Positions 1 through 7,784 of a stretch of DNA of 64,000 bases are shown one piece after another. This DNA is from CAVSRC01 sp963732845 (lineage in GTDB: Bacteria > Pseudomonadota > Alphaproteobacteria > Rhizobiales > Kaistiaceae), in assembly GCA_963732845.1 (NCBI GenBank), contig CAVTBE010000011.1, positions 124,001 to 188,000 on the forward strand, read 5' to 3'. The position numbers and the translations under genes are program-made. The first letter of the stretch is position 1, and every line of letters begins with the position of its first letter. Below the pieces are notes generated by a model that ran no database searches, had not been told where the DNA came from, and was given only the letters and a program-made list of their open reading frames with translations.

Positions 1-1836
1 CTGCGCAAGGTTCGTTTCTGGGAGCCGGAGATCCGCGTCGAGCGACGGCCCGACGGGACGGTCCTGGTGCGCCAGGCGGGCGAGTTGCCGCCGTTTCCGC
101 CGCGGCTCACCGACCGGCTGGTGCATTACGCGCAGGCGACGCCGGACACGCTGTTCCTGGCCGACCGCAACGGCGGCGCTGACTGGCGCCGGGTCACCTA
201 TGCGCAAGCCTTCGACCGGGTGCGGCGCATCGGCGAGGCTCTGCTCGGCTTCGATCTGTCGCTCGACCATCCGCTGCTGATCCTGTCGGGTAACGACATC
301 GAGCACGCGCTGCTGGGGCTTGCCGCACAATATGTCGGCGTTCCCTATGCCGCGGTGTCGCCGGCCTATTCGCTGGTGTCCACCGACCACGGCAAGCTGC
401 GCGGCATCGTCGACACGCTGCTGCCGGGGCTGGTCTTCGCCGCCGATGGCAAGGCCTTTGGCCCGGCGATCCAGGCGGCGGTGCCGGCGGCGACGCCGAT
501 CGTGACCGTCGGCAATCCGCTGCCATCGCGCGCCAACGTTCCCTTCGGCGATCTGGAAGTGCGTGCGCCCACCGGCGCTGCCGACGCGGCGCACGCGACG
601 GTCGGGCCGGACACCGTCGCCAAGTTCCTCTTCACCTCCGGTTCGACCGGCTCGCCCAAGGCGGTCATCAACACCCAGCGCATGATGACCGCCAATCAGG
701 AGATGGTGCGCCACTGCTTCGCCTACATGGCCGACGAGCCGCCGATCGTGCTCGACTGGGCGCCGTGGAACCACACTGCCGGCGGCAACAAGGTCTTCAA
801 CATGGTGCTCTACAACGGGGGCACCCTCTACATCGACGACGGCCGCCCGACGCCGGTCGCCATCGGCAAGACCGTGCGCAACCTCGGCGAGGTGGCGCCG
901 ACCTGGTATTTCAACGTGCCCAAGGGCTATGAGGAGCTGATCCCCTATCTCGAAGAGGATGCGGAGCTTCGCCAGCGCTTCTTCAGCCGCCTGAAGATGA
1001 TGATGTATGCCGGCGCCGGCCTCGGCCAACATACCTGGGACGCACTGGAGCGGCTGGCCGTGCAGGCGACGGGGGCGCGCGTGCTGCTGGTGACCGGCCT
1101 CGGCTCGACCGAGACGGCGCCGTTCTCGATGATGTGCACGGTCGATCAGCGTATCGCCGGCAATATCGGCGTGCCGGCGCTGGGGATCGAACTGAAGCTG
1201 GTGCCGGTCGACGGCAAGCTCGAGGCCCGGCTCAAGGGGCCCAACGTCACGCCCGGCTACTGGCGCGATCCCAGGCGCACGGCGGAAGCCTTCGACGAGG
1301 AGGGTTTCTATCGCCTCGGCGACGCCTTCCGCTTCGTCGATCCGGACGACGCCGCCAAGGGCTTCTATTTCGACGGGCGCATCGCCGAGAACTTCAAGCT
1401 CAACACCGGGACCTGGGTGAATGCCGGGGCGCTGCGCGCCAGGCTCGTCGACGCGCTCGGCGGTCTCGCCCGCGATGCGGTGATCACCGGGCTCGACCGC
1501 GACTTCATCGGCGCCATCGTCATCCCCGACATGGCGGCCTGCCGCGTGCTCGCGGCCGGTACGACGGACGCCACGCCGGTCGCTGACATCCTCGACGACG
1601 ACCGCGTGCGCGCCGATTTCGGCGTGCGGCTGGCGGCGCTGGCGCGCGAGAGTACCGGCTCCTCGACGCTCGTCCGGCGGATCGTGCTGTTCGGCGGGAC
1701 GCTGTCCATCGACAAGGGCGAGGTCACCGACAAGGGCTCGCTCAACCAGCGCGCGGTGATCGCCAACCACCCCGATCTGGTCGAGGAGATCTATGCCGGC
1801 TCGCCGCGGGTCATCGCCTGCAGGCCCGGCGGCTGA
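1..1836 (+). CDS. fcs: Feruloyl-CoA synthase (5' end cut by window edge)
   Basis: ATP-dependent acyl-CoA ligase of the adenylate-forming superfamily. The family activates ferulate and related hydroxycinnamates to CoA thioesters at the start of side-chain degradation in the cytoplasm. Seen here: phosphate-binding motif TSGSTGSPK about 210 residues in, the GLGSTETAPF motif near 367, and a C-terminal lysine motif EVTDKGSLNQ near 578, so the catalytic core is intact. The frame is open from base 1, and the residues before the first GTG (base 67) already read like a family N-terminus (RFWEPEIRVERRPDG), so the true start is at or just before the window edge. Substrate is assigned by resemblance; another aryl or acyl acid is possible. 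Confidence 0.82.
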   Translation: MRKVRFWEPEIRVERRPDGTVLVRQAGELPPFPPRLTDRLVHYAQATPDTLFLADRNGGADWRRVTYAQAFDRVRRIGEALLGFDLSLDHPLLILSGNDIEHALLGLAAQYVGVPYAAVSPAYSLVSTDHGKLRGIVDTLLPGLVFAADGKAFGPAIQAAVPAATPIVTVGNPLPSRANVPFGDLEVRAPTGAADAAHATVGPDTVAKFLFTSGSTGSPKAVINTQRMMTANQEMVRHCFAYMADEPPIVLDWAPWNHTAGGNKVFNMVLYNGGTLYIDDGRPTPVAIGKTVRNLGEVAPTWYFNVPKGYEELIPYLEEDAELRQRFFSRLKMMMYAGAGLGQHTWDALERLAVQATGARVLLVTGLGSTETAPFSMMCTVDQRIAGNIGVPALGIELKLVPVDGKLEARLKGPNVTPGYWRDPRRTAEAFDEEGFYRLGDAFRFVDPDDAAKGFYFDGRIAENFKLNTGTWVNAGALRARLVDALGGLARDAVITGLDRDFIGAIVIPDMAACRVLAAGTTDATPVADILDDDRVRADFGVRLAALARESTGSSTLVRRIVLFGGTLSIDKGEVTDKGSLNQRAVIANHPDLVEEIYAGSPRVIACRPGG

Positions 1837-1850
1837 AGTGGGCAGCAACG

Positions 1851-1905
1851 AGCGAATAGCAGGCCGTGACCGGCGCTCCATTCCCTATTCGCTATTCACT
1901 GTTCA
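1851..1905. repeat. Heptamer repeat (CTATTCG type) with inverted copy
   Basis: AGCGAATAG at 1851-1859 pairs perfectly with CTATTCGCT at 1885-1893. From 1885 the sequence runs as seven-base units (ctattcg, ctattca, ctgttca) up to the stop codon of the neighbouring SDR gene. The same unit recurs at 19888-19935. It sits between convergent genes, so it may form a bidirectional terminator, but there is no clear T tract. Confidence 0.5.
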
Positions 1906-1907
1906 CT

Positions 1908-2669
1908 CTATTTCGGCGCCATGCGCAGCGCCCCGTCGAGGCGCACCACCTCGCCGTTGAGATAGGGGTTGGCGATCATCGCCGCGACCAGGGCGGCGAA
2001 TTCGTCCGGTGCGCCGAAGCGGGCGGGGAAGGGGATCGATGCCGCGAGCGCGGCCTGGGTTTCCTCCGGCAGCTCGTCCAGCAGCGGCGTGCGAAAGAGG
2101 CCGGGCGCGATGGCGAGAACGCGGATGCCGAAACGGGCGAGTTCGCGCGCCGCCGGCAGCGTCAGCGCGACGATGCCGCCCTTCGAGGCGGCATAGGCCG
2201 CCTGGCCGACCTGGCCGTCATAGGCGGCGACCGAGGCGGCAGAGATGACGACGCCGCGCTCGCCGCTGGCGGTCTCCGGCAATTCGCTCATGGCGGCGGC
2301 GGCCAGGCGCATGACGTTGAACGTGCCGATGAGGTTGACCCGTACGACGCGCTCGAAGGCGTCGAGCGGCATGGGGCCGTCGCGCCCGACGATGCGCGCC
2401 GCGCTGCCGATGCCGGCGCAATTGACGAGGATGCGCGCGACCCCATGCGCCGCCGCCGCCCTGGCGATTGCCGCCGCGACGCTTGCCGGCTCGGTGACGT
2501 CGCATGCACAGAAGACGCCGCCGATCTCCTGCGCCAGGCTCTCTCCGGCCGCCGCATTGCGGTCGAGCACGGCAACCCTGGCGCCGTCGCGCGCCAGCAG
2601 GCGGGCGGTCGCCGCGCCGAGACCCGATGCGCCGCCGGTCACCAATGCTGCGGTTTCGCCGATCTGCAT
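1908..2669 (-). CDS. SDR-family oxidoreductase (3-hydroxyacyl-CoA dehydrogenase type II-like)
   Basis: A 253-residue classical short-chain dehydrogenase. The N-terminal NAD-binding motif TGGASGLGAA, the central NCAG motif and the catalytic YAASK (YxxxK) are all present, and the length is normal. The overall pattern, including APGLFRTPLL after the active site, resembles type II 3-hydroxyacyl-CoA dehydrogenases (HSD17B10-like), which oxidise 3-hydroxyacyl-CoA with NAD+. It is convergent with the feruloyl-CoA synthase and could handle beta-oxidation-like steps of the same catabolism, but that link is inference from position only. Start at 2669 follows 'gggaagcgcgac', a moderate ribosome-binding region. 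Confidence 0.8.
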   Translation of the reverse strand: MQIGETAALVTGGASGLGAATARLLARDGARVAVLDRNAAAGESLAQEIGGVFCACDVTEPASVAAAIARAAAAHGVARILVNCAGIGSAARIVGRDGPMPLDAFERVVRVNLIGTFNVMRLAAAAMSELPETASGERGVVISAASVAAYDGQVGQAAYAASKGGIVALTLPAARELARFGIRVLAIAPGLFRTPLLDELPEETQAALAASIPFPARFGAPDEFAALVAAMIANPYLNGEVVRLDGALRMAPK

Positions 2670-2803
2670 GTCGCGCTTCCCTCCCGATCGCGATGGGCTT
2701 CAACCATGCTCAATTGCCCGGGACCCGCAAGCCCGAAAAGGTTTTCGTGCGCTCCGGGCAGCGGGCCAATCGCGATGATGTTACGGGGCCGTGCAATTAG
2801 CGC

Positions 2804-2832
2804 TTGACTGAATCGCTGAGGCGCCCAGATTA
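2804..2832 (+). promoter_or_regulatory. Putative sigma-70 promoter of the ABC-F leader
   Basis: TTGACT at 2804-2809 is separated by 17 bases from AGATTA at 2827-2832. A start near 2839 would begin the transcript at the first of a series of hairpins. The -35 is good and the -10 is weak. Confidence 0.35.
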
Positions 2833-2888
2833 GAAACAGACGAGCAATCGCGCTCGTCGTCGAACGTCAGACAGGAGGATGCCGCAGC

Positions 2889-2921
2889 ATGTCTCCGCCG
2901 GGCTGCCACCGGCCCCGCTAG
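2889..2921 (+). CDS. Putative leader peptide MSPPGCHRPR
   Basis: Ten codons, ATG to TAG, with a strong Shine-Dalgarno AGGAGG at 2873-2878 ten bases upstream. The peptide contains Pro-Pro-Gly, a motif known to slow ribosomes when EF-P is limiting. Its last codons form the 5' arm of the GGCCCCG stem (2911-2917), so a ribosome paused at Pro-Pro would free or mask that arm. An overlapping 24-codon frame starts at 2879, but its ATG touches the Shine-Dalgarno and so is less likely. A further 23-codon frame from 2955 lacks a ribosome-binding site. Translation is inferred, not shown. Confidence 0.45.
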   Translation: MSPPGCHRPR

Positions 2922-3010
2922 ACGGGGCCCAAATCCGACAATCAAATCGCTGACATGCGGACGACAAACGTCCGATTGATCGGTTGTAAACCGACAAAGC
3001 CTCGCATGAG

Positions 3011-3054
3011 GGACGGCCCCGCCTGACACGATCGCGTGCGGCGGGGTCCGTTTT
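3011..3054 (+). terminator. Intrinsic terminator inside the ABC-F leader
   Basis: CCCCGCC at 3017-3023 pairs with GGCGGGG at 3040-3046. It is extended by GG 3015-3016 with TC 3047-3048 (one G-U pair) and topped by an inner CACG/CGTG stem (3027-3030 with 3035-3038). TTTT at 3051-3054 follows directly. The upstream gene reads away on the other strand, so the only transcript it can stop in this direction is the ABC-F leader. Confidence 0.6.
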
Positions 3055-3126
3055 ATGTTCTGCGGCACGCAGACGGTCGGGCTGTTCAGCGGCATGGGCT
3101 TCGGCTAGACAAGCCGCCTTCAAGCC

Positions 3127-4947
3127 ATGCCAGCGCCCCTTCTCCTTCTTCAGGACATTCATCTGACCTTCGGCGGCACGCCGCTGCTGATGGGGGCGGA
3201 GCTTGCCGTCGGCGCCGGCGAGCGGCTGTCGCTGGTCGGCCGCAACGGCACCGGCAAGTCGACACTGCTCAGGATCGCGGCGGGGCTGGTCGAGCCGGAT
3301 TCCGGCACGCGCTTCCTGCAGCCGGGCACGACGGTGCGCTATCTGGCGCAGGAGCCGGACCTCTCCGGCTTCGCCAGCACCGAGGCCTATGTCGCGGCGG
3401 GGCTCGGCCCCGGCGACGATCCGCACCGGGCGCGGCTCCTGCTCGAGCAGCTCGACCTGACGGGCGCGGAGAATCCCGCGCGTCTCTCCGGCGGCGAAAG
3501 CCGCCGCGCGGCACTCGCCCGGGCGCTGGCGCCCGACCCTGACATCCTGCTCCTCGACGAGCCGACCAACCATCTCGACATCGTCGCCATCGAGGCGCTG
3601 GAAGAGACGCTTGGCTCGGCCCGCTCGGCCATCGTGATGATCAGCCACGACCGCCGCTTTCTCACCGATCTCGGCCGCGCCACGGTCTGGCTCGACCGCG
3701 GCATCACCCGCCGGCTGGAGCGCGGCTTCGCCGATTTCGAGGCGTGGCGGGACACGATCCTGGAAGAGGAGGAGCGTGACCGCCACAAGCTCGACCGCCA
3801 GATCGTGCGCGAGGAGGACTGGCTGCGCTACGGCGTCAGCGCGCGGCGCACGCGCAACCAGCGGCGCCTGGCGGCGCTGTTCGATCTCCGCAGCGAGCGC
3901 CGTGAGCGGCGGGCGAATGCGCCGCAGGGGGCGGTGACCCTCACGGTTCAGGACACCGGCCAGTCCGGCAAGCTGGTGATCGAAACGGACCGTGTCGGCA
4001 AGAGCTTCGCCGGCCGGTCGATCGTGCGCGACCTGTCGCTGAGGATCGAGCGTGGCGACCGGGTCGGCATCGTCGGTCCGAACGGCGCCGGCAAGACGAC
4101 GCTGATCAATCTGTTGACCGGCGCGCTGGCGCCGGACGCGGGCACCGTGCGCCTCGGCGTCAACCTCGCCGTCGCCAGCCTCGACCAGACACGCGAGAGC
4201 CTCGACCCGGAAGCGACGGTCGCCTCCGTCCTCACCGAGGGGCGCGGCGACACCGTGCTCATCAATGGCGAGGCGCGCCACGTGGTCGGCTACATGAAGG
4301 ACTTCCTGTTTCGTCCCGAACAGGCGCGCGCTCCGTTGAAGGCGCTTTCGGGGGGCGAACGCGGCCGGCTGATGCTCGCCCGGGCGCTCGCCCGGCCCGC
4401 CAACCTGCTCGTCCTCGACGAGCCGACCAACGACCTCGACCTCGAAACCCTCGACCTCCTGCAGGAGACGCTCGCCGCATATCCCGGCACGCTGCTCTTG
4501 GTCAGCCACGACCGCGATTTCCTCGATCGCGTGGTGACCTCGGTCGTCGCCTCGGACGGCGACGGCACCTGGGTCGAATATGCCGGCGGCTATACCGACA
4601 TGGTGGCGCAGCGCGGCCGCGGCATCGGCAAGCGGGCTGCTGCCGCGCCGGCGCCGGCGCCGCAACGGCCGGCAAAGCCGCCGGCGGAACCGCGGGCGTC
4701 CTTGCGGCGGAAGCTCAGCTTTGTCGACCAGCACGCCCTGAAGACGCTGCCCGCGAAGATCGACGCACTGCATGCCGAGATCGGCCGTCTCGAGGGCGTG
4801 CTCGCCGACACGACTCTCTATCGCCGCAACCCGCAGGCCTTTGCCGATGCCGGCGTCGCGCTGGAGACGGCGCGGGCAGCGGCGGCGGCGGCGGAAGAAG
4901 CCTGGATGAGGGCCGAGCTCCTGCGCGAGGAGATCGAGGGGCGCTGA
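3127..4947 (+). CDS. uup: ABC-F family ATPase, Uup type
   Basis: Soluble protein with two ABC ATPase domains and no membrane segments, 606 residues. Domain 1 has Walker A GRNGTGKST at about 38-46, signature LSGGES near 120 and Walker B ILLLDEPTNHLD near 140. Domain 2 has GPNGAGKTT near 317, LSGGERGR near 408 and LVLDEPTNDLD near 428. DEPTNDLDLETLDLLQ is typical of Uup, and a C-terminal helical extension (about 500-606) follows an Ala/Pro-rich linker. Known for the family: ABC-F proteins bind the ribosomal E site and help translation past stalls; Uup is also linked to transposon excision and ribosome assembly. The gene is preceded by a micro-ORF/terminator leader, suggesting control by translation state. 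Start 3127 has a poor ribosome-binding site. Confidence 0.9.
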   Translation: MPAPLLLLQDIHLTFGGTPLLMGAELAVGAGERLSLVGRNGTGKSTLLRIAAGLVEPDSGTRFLQPGTTVRYLAQEPDLSGFASTEAYVAAGLGPGDDPHRARLLLEQLDLTGAENPARLSGGESRRAALARALAPDPDILLLDEPTNHLDIVAIEALEETLGSARSAIVMISHDRRFLTDLGRATVWLDRGITRRLERGFADFEAWRDTILEEEERDRHKLDRQIVREEDWLRYGVSARRTRNQRRLAALFDLRSERRERRANAPQGAVTLTVQDTGQSGKLVIETDRVGKSFAGRSIVRDLSLRIERGDRVGIVGPNGAGKTTLINLLTGALAPDAGTVRLGVNLAVASLDQTRESLDPEATVASVLTEGRGDTVLINGEARHVVGYMKDFLFRPEQARAPLKALSGGERGRLMLARALARPANLLVLDEPTNDLDLETLDLLQETLAAYPGTLLLVSHDRDFLDRVVTSVVASDGDGTWVEYAGGYTDMVAQRGRGIGKRAAAAPAPAPQRPAKPPAEPRASLRRKLSFVDQHALKTLPAKIDALHAEIGRLEGVLADTTLYRRNPQAFADAGVALETARAAAAAAEEAWMRAELLREEIEGR

Positions 4948-5022
4948 CGCGACATCGCGCGTCCCTGCGGCGTCGTCCCGCGTGCTAAGGTCGCGGGACA
5001 TCCCGACGACGAGGGCAGCCCC

Positions 5023-5700
5023 ATGGCGGAAGGCGACGTTTCTTTCCTTTTCGATCTCGACGGCACGCTGGTCGACAGCGTCTACGAGCACGTATTGGCC
5101 TGGCACGATGCGCTGAGCGAGGAGGGCATCGAGCTTTCGGTCTGGCGCATCCATCGCCGGATCGGCATGTCTGGCGGCCTCTTCACCAACATGCTGCTGC
5201 GCGAAACCGGCCTGGCAATCGAGCCGGCACGCATCGACCGGCTGCGAAAAGGCCACGCCGAAGCCTACAAGCGCCGGTCGGCCCGCGTGCAGCCGCTGCC
5301 CGGCACGATGGAACTTCTGGCCTATCTGACGGAGGCCGGGATTCCCTGGGCGATCGCCACCAGCGGCCGCATGGAGACCGCCGGACCGATCATCGAGAGC
5401 CTCGGCATCGATCTCAAGAAGACGGCCGTCATCACCCGCGACATGGTCAAGCATGCCAAGCCCGATCCGGACCTGTTCCTCGCCGCGGCGCACGCGATCA
5501 ACCAGCCGATCGCACAGGCCTGCGTCGTCGGCGACAGCGTCTGGGACATGCTGGCGGCGCGGCGCGCCGGAGCGCTCGGCGTCGGACTGCTGTCGGGCGG
5601 CTATGGCGAAGACGAACTGGTGCGGTCCAGCGCCTATCGTGTCTACGAAGATCCGGCCGATCTGCTGAAGCACATCGATGAGGTCGGCGGGCGGCGCTAG
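5023..5700 (+). CDS. HAD-superfamily hydrolase (phosphoglycolate phosphatase/beta-PGM-like)
   Basis: A 225-residue haloacid-dehalogenase phosphatase. The nucleophile motif DLDGTLVDS is at residues 10-18 and the acidic motif GDSVWDM near 170. ATSG (motif II) and KPDPD (motif III region) lie between them, and a helical cap separates motifs I and II. Such enzymes hydrolyse phosphoesters such as phosphoglycolate or sugar phosphates in the cytoplasm; substrate cannot be read from the sequence. It lies 75 bases after the ABC-F gene on the same strand and may be read through with it. Start 5023 follows 'gagggcagcccc'. Confidence 0.8.
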   Translation: MAEGDVSFLFDLDGTLVDSVYEHVLAWHDALSEEGIELSVWRIHRRIGMSGGLFTNMLLRETGLAIEPARIDRLRKGHAEAYKRRSARVQPLPGTMELLAYLTEAGIPWAIATSGRMETAGPIIESLGIDLKKTAVITRDMVKHAKPDPDLFLAAAHAINQPIAQACVVGDSVWDMLAARRAGALGVGLLSGGYGEDELVRSSAYRVYEDPADLLKHIDEVGGRR

Positions 5701-5814
5701 GCTTGGGTTTCGCCGCGCCGCATTCCCGCCTGATTCGGGCGGTGGCATGGGGCGCAGCGGCTGGGGGAAGAGCAGCACCAATCGCTGCCATGCAGCGGGA
5801 CGGGAGGGCGTCTC

Positions 5815-6435
5815 GTGCGGTTCCCGGCTGGAAACGCGCCAGCCATCGTGCTCGGGTTGTCTATCGTCGCAGCGCTTGCGACGACGGGCAGTGCGTGGGC
5901 GGTCACGCAATGCGGCAAGGCCGCGTGGTACGCCCCCGGGGGGATAACGGCGAGCGGCGAGCCCAACGCGGCCGGCGCCCTGACGGCGGCCCATCCGAAC
6001 CTGCCCTTCGGCACCAAGGTCAGCGTGCTCAATCTTGCCAATGGCAAGTCCGTGGTCTTGCGCATCAACGATCGCGGCAGCTTCGCGGGTAACCGCATCA
6101 TCGATGTCAGCCGTGCCGCGGCAGAGGCCCTCGATTTCGTCCACAACGGCGTGGCGCGTGTCGAGGTGACCGTTCTCGGCGATGTCGACGTGAAGCTGCC
6201 GGGCGCCTGCCAGCCGAGCGAAACTGCGACGACCGACAATGGGCAGAACGGTGCGGCGGACGGCGCCGCGGGTGACGCGGTTGAGCCGGCCGGCAAACGC
6301 GCTGCCGCCGCGCCCGTCCCGCCGCCGTCGACGCAGGCGATGAGCGCGCGGTTCAGCCTGGCTTTCCAGCCGGAGTCGTGGACAGAGGCCGAACTGAAGA
6401 AGGCGCTGGAAGCAATCCTGCCGGCGGGTCGGTAA
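5815..6435 (+). CDS. RlpA-like secreted double-psi beta-barrel protein
   Basis: A 206-residue exported protein starting with GTG. Hydrophobic residues 9-29 ending in GSAWA form a signal peptide. The mature part carries a DPBB/RlpA domain: KAAWY near the start, TASGEP, AAHPNLPFGTKVSVLN, then INDRGSFAGNRIIDVS and an Ala-rich helix before VEVTVL. RlpA proteins act in the periplasm or outer membrane on peptidoglycan; some are lytic transglycosylases of denuded glycan strands. The C-terminal 70 residues are Ala/Pro-rich and low in complexity, with no SPOR domain, so septal targeting by that route is not expected. Enzymatic activity is not certain. Confidence 0.75.
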   Translation: MRFPAGNAPAIVLGLSIVAALATTGSAWAVTQCGKAAWYAPGGITASGEPNAAGALTAAHPNLPFGTKVSVLNLANGKSVVLRINDRGSFAGNRIIDVSRAAAEALDFVHNGVARVEVTVLGDVDVKLPGACQPSETATTDNGQNGAADGAAGDAVEPAGKRAAAAPVPPPSTQAMSARFSLAFQPESWTEAELKKALEAILPAGR

Positions 6436-6558
6436 ACGCCGCTTTCGCGACGAACCCAATCGTGATCCCGGTTGGCGGCGGGAGTGGGCTACTCCCTTCG
6501 GCAATGTCGGCGTTGCCGGCCGTACCGGCACGCGTTTCGACGGGCGGGGAGGCATCGA

Positions 6559-7536
6559 ATGGCGAACACGTTGCGCGTCGCCAGCGTCCAGTTTCAGCAT
6601 CGGGCGAGCGACAAGGCCTACAACCTGGGACGGGTGGCGGCCTTTGCCAAGCAGGCCGCCCGACAGGGTGCCGCACTGGTGGCAACGCCCGAAATGTGCA
6701 TCAGCGGATACTGGCACGTGCCCGGGCTCAGCCGGGCCGAGCTGGATGACCTCGCCGAGCGCGTGCCGGACGGGCCGTCCGCCAGCCAGGTCCGCCAGCT
6801 GGCCAGCGATCTCGGCATCGGCATTGGGGCCGGGCTGCTCGAGCGCACCGCCGATGGAAAGCTCTACAACAGCTATCTGGTGGCGCTGCCTGACGGTGCC
6901 ACCCATGTCCATCGCAAGCTGCATGCCTTCGAGCACGACGAAATCCTGAGCGGCGATCGCTACACGGTCTTCGACACGCCCTGGGGCGTTCGCGTTGGCG
7001 TCCTCATCTGCTGGGACAACAACCTGGTGGAGAACGTGCGGGCGACGGCGCTGCTCGGCGCCGACGTGCTGATTGCGCCGCACCAGACCGGCGGCTGCGC
7101 CTCGCGCAGCCCCCATGCGATGAAACCGATCGACGTTGCGATCTGGCGCAATCGTCACGAGGACCCGAAGGCGATCGAACGCGAATTCCGCGGTCCGAAG
7201 GGCCGAGCCTGGCTGATGCGCTGGCTGCCCGCCCGGGCGCACGACAACGGCCTTTTCATCGTGTTCAGCAACGGCGTTGGCGAGGACAACGGCGAGGTGC
7301 GTACCGGCAATGCCATGATCATCGACCCCTACGGCCGGATCATCCGCGAGACCTGGGCCGCCCGCGACAAAATGGTGGTGGCGGACCTCGACCTCGATCT
7401 GTTGCCGCTGTCGACGGGGCGGCGATGGATTCGCGGGCGACGACCGGAGCTCTACGGGATCCTCACCGAACCGCGGGCCTACACCGTGTCGCCGCGCGAG
7501 GCGCGCTTTTCCGACCGGCCGGTGAAGCTGTCCTGA
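6559..7536 (+). CDS. Carbon-nitrogen hydrolase (nitrilase superfamily)
   Basis: A 325-residue cytoplasmic amidase or nitrilase-type enzyme. The Glu-Lys-Cys triad is visible: Glu in TPEMCISGY near 45, Lys in HRKLHAFEHDE near 118, and Cys in VLICWDNN near 151. The family hydrolyses amides, carbamoyl compounds or nitriles through a thioester with the cysteine. The open frame extends up to 6472, but I place the start at ATG 6559: it has 'ggggagg' about 6 bases upstream and MANTLRVASVQ is the usual N-terminus. The insertion after the Cys (HQTGGCASRSPHAMKPID) is typical of a predicted amidohydrolase subgroup without known substrate. Confidence 0.8.
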   Translation: MANTLRVASVQFQHRASDKAYNLGRVAAFAKQAARQGAALVATPEMCISGYWHVPGLSRAELDDLAERVPDGPSASQVRQLASDLGIGIGAGLLERTADGKLYNSYLVALPDGATHVHRKLHAFEHDEILSGDRYTVFDTPWGVRVGVLICWDNNLVENVRATALLGADVLIAPHQTGGCASRSPHAMKPIDVAIWRNRHEDPKAIEREFRGPKGRAWLMRWLPARAHDNGLFIVFSNGVGEDNGEVRTGNAMIIDPYGRIIRETWAARDKMVVADLDLDLLPLSTGRRWIRGRRPELYGILTEPRAYTVSPREARFSDRPVKLS

Positions 7537-7751
7537 GCGCCAGGATCGCCTTCCTGGCGGCCTTTCCATCCGGGCGCGTGGCGCAATTCCCGGTGCATCA
7601 CGCGCCAAGGTGCGTTGACCGGCCGCCTGCCAGCGCGCAACGTCGCGCGGTGGGGGCGGCTGAGCTTCCTCCGGCCGTAATTGGCGCCACTCTTGCTTGA
7701 TTCCCGGGCTCTGCCTGTTGGGGGCGAGAGGCGGGTGCCATCGGTGTGCAG

Positions 7752-7774
7752 AAAAACGGCAACCGTGCCTTTTT
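7752..7774 (+). promoter_or_regulatory. Hairpin directly before the BMP gene ribosome-binding site
   Basis: AAAAA-c-GGCA at 7752-7761 pairs with TGCC-TTTTT at 7766-7774, with a 4-base loop and one bulge. It ends where the Shine-Dalgarno GGAGGG (7775-7780) begins. It could end upstream transcription or tune translation of the importer. The rest of 7537-7784 shows no gene. Confidence 0.35.
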
Positions 7775-7784
7775 GGAGGGATAA

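Larger units (their letters stand above)
2839..3054 (+). ncRNA. Structured 5' leader (candidate attenuator) of the ABC-F gene
   Basis: This leader holds several perfect or near-perfect stems. They are: GACGAGC 2839-2845 with 2852-2858; GGCCCCG 2911-2917 with CGGGGCC 2923-2929; CGGACG 2958-2963 with CGTCCG 2969-2974; TCGGTT 2980-2985 with AACCGA 2989-2994; and a GC-rich terminator at 3011-3054. CGGGGCC at 2923-2929 can pair equally well with GGCCCCG at 3015-3021, which would break the terminator. CATGCG 2954-2959 can also pair with CGCATG 3003-3008. A 10-codon ORF (2889-2921) runs into the first GC stem. The layout is that of transcription attenuation driven by a stalled ribosome. I do not recognise it as a named RNA family. 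Confidence 0.5.

Noticed and set aside
2830..7608. A 1592-residue open frame on the minus strand
   Set aside because: It runs antisense to four well-supported genes (ABC-F, HAD, RlpA-like, nitrilase), is Arg/Ala/Gly/His-rich with no domain, and is a usual artefact of high GC at codon position three.
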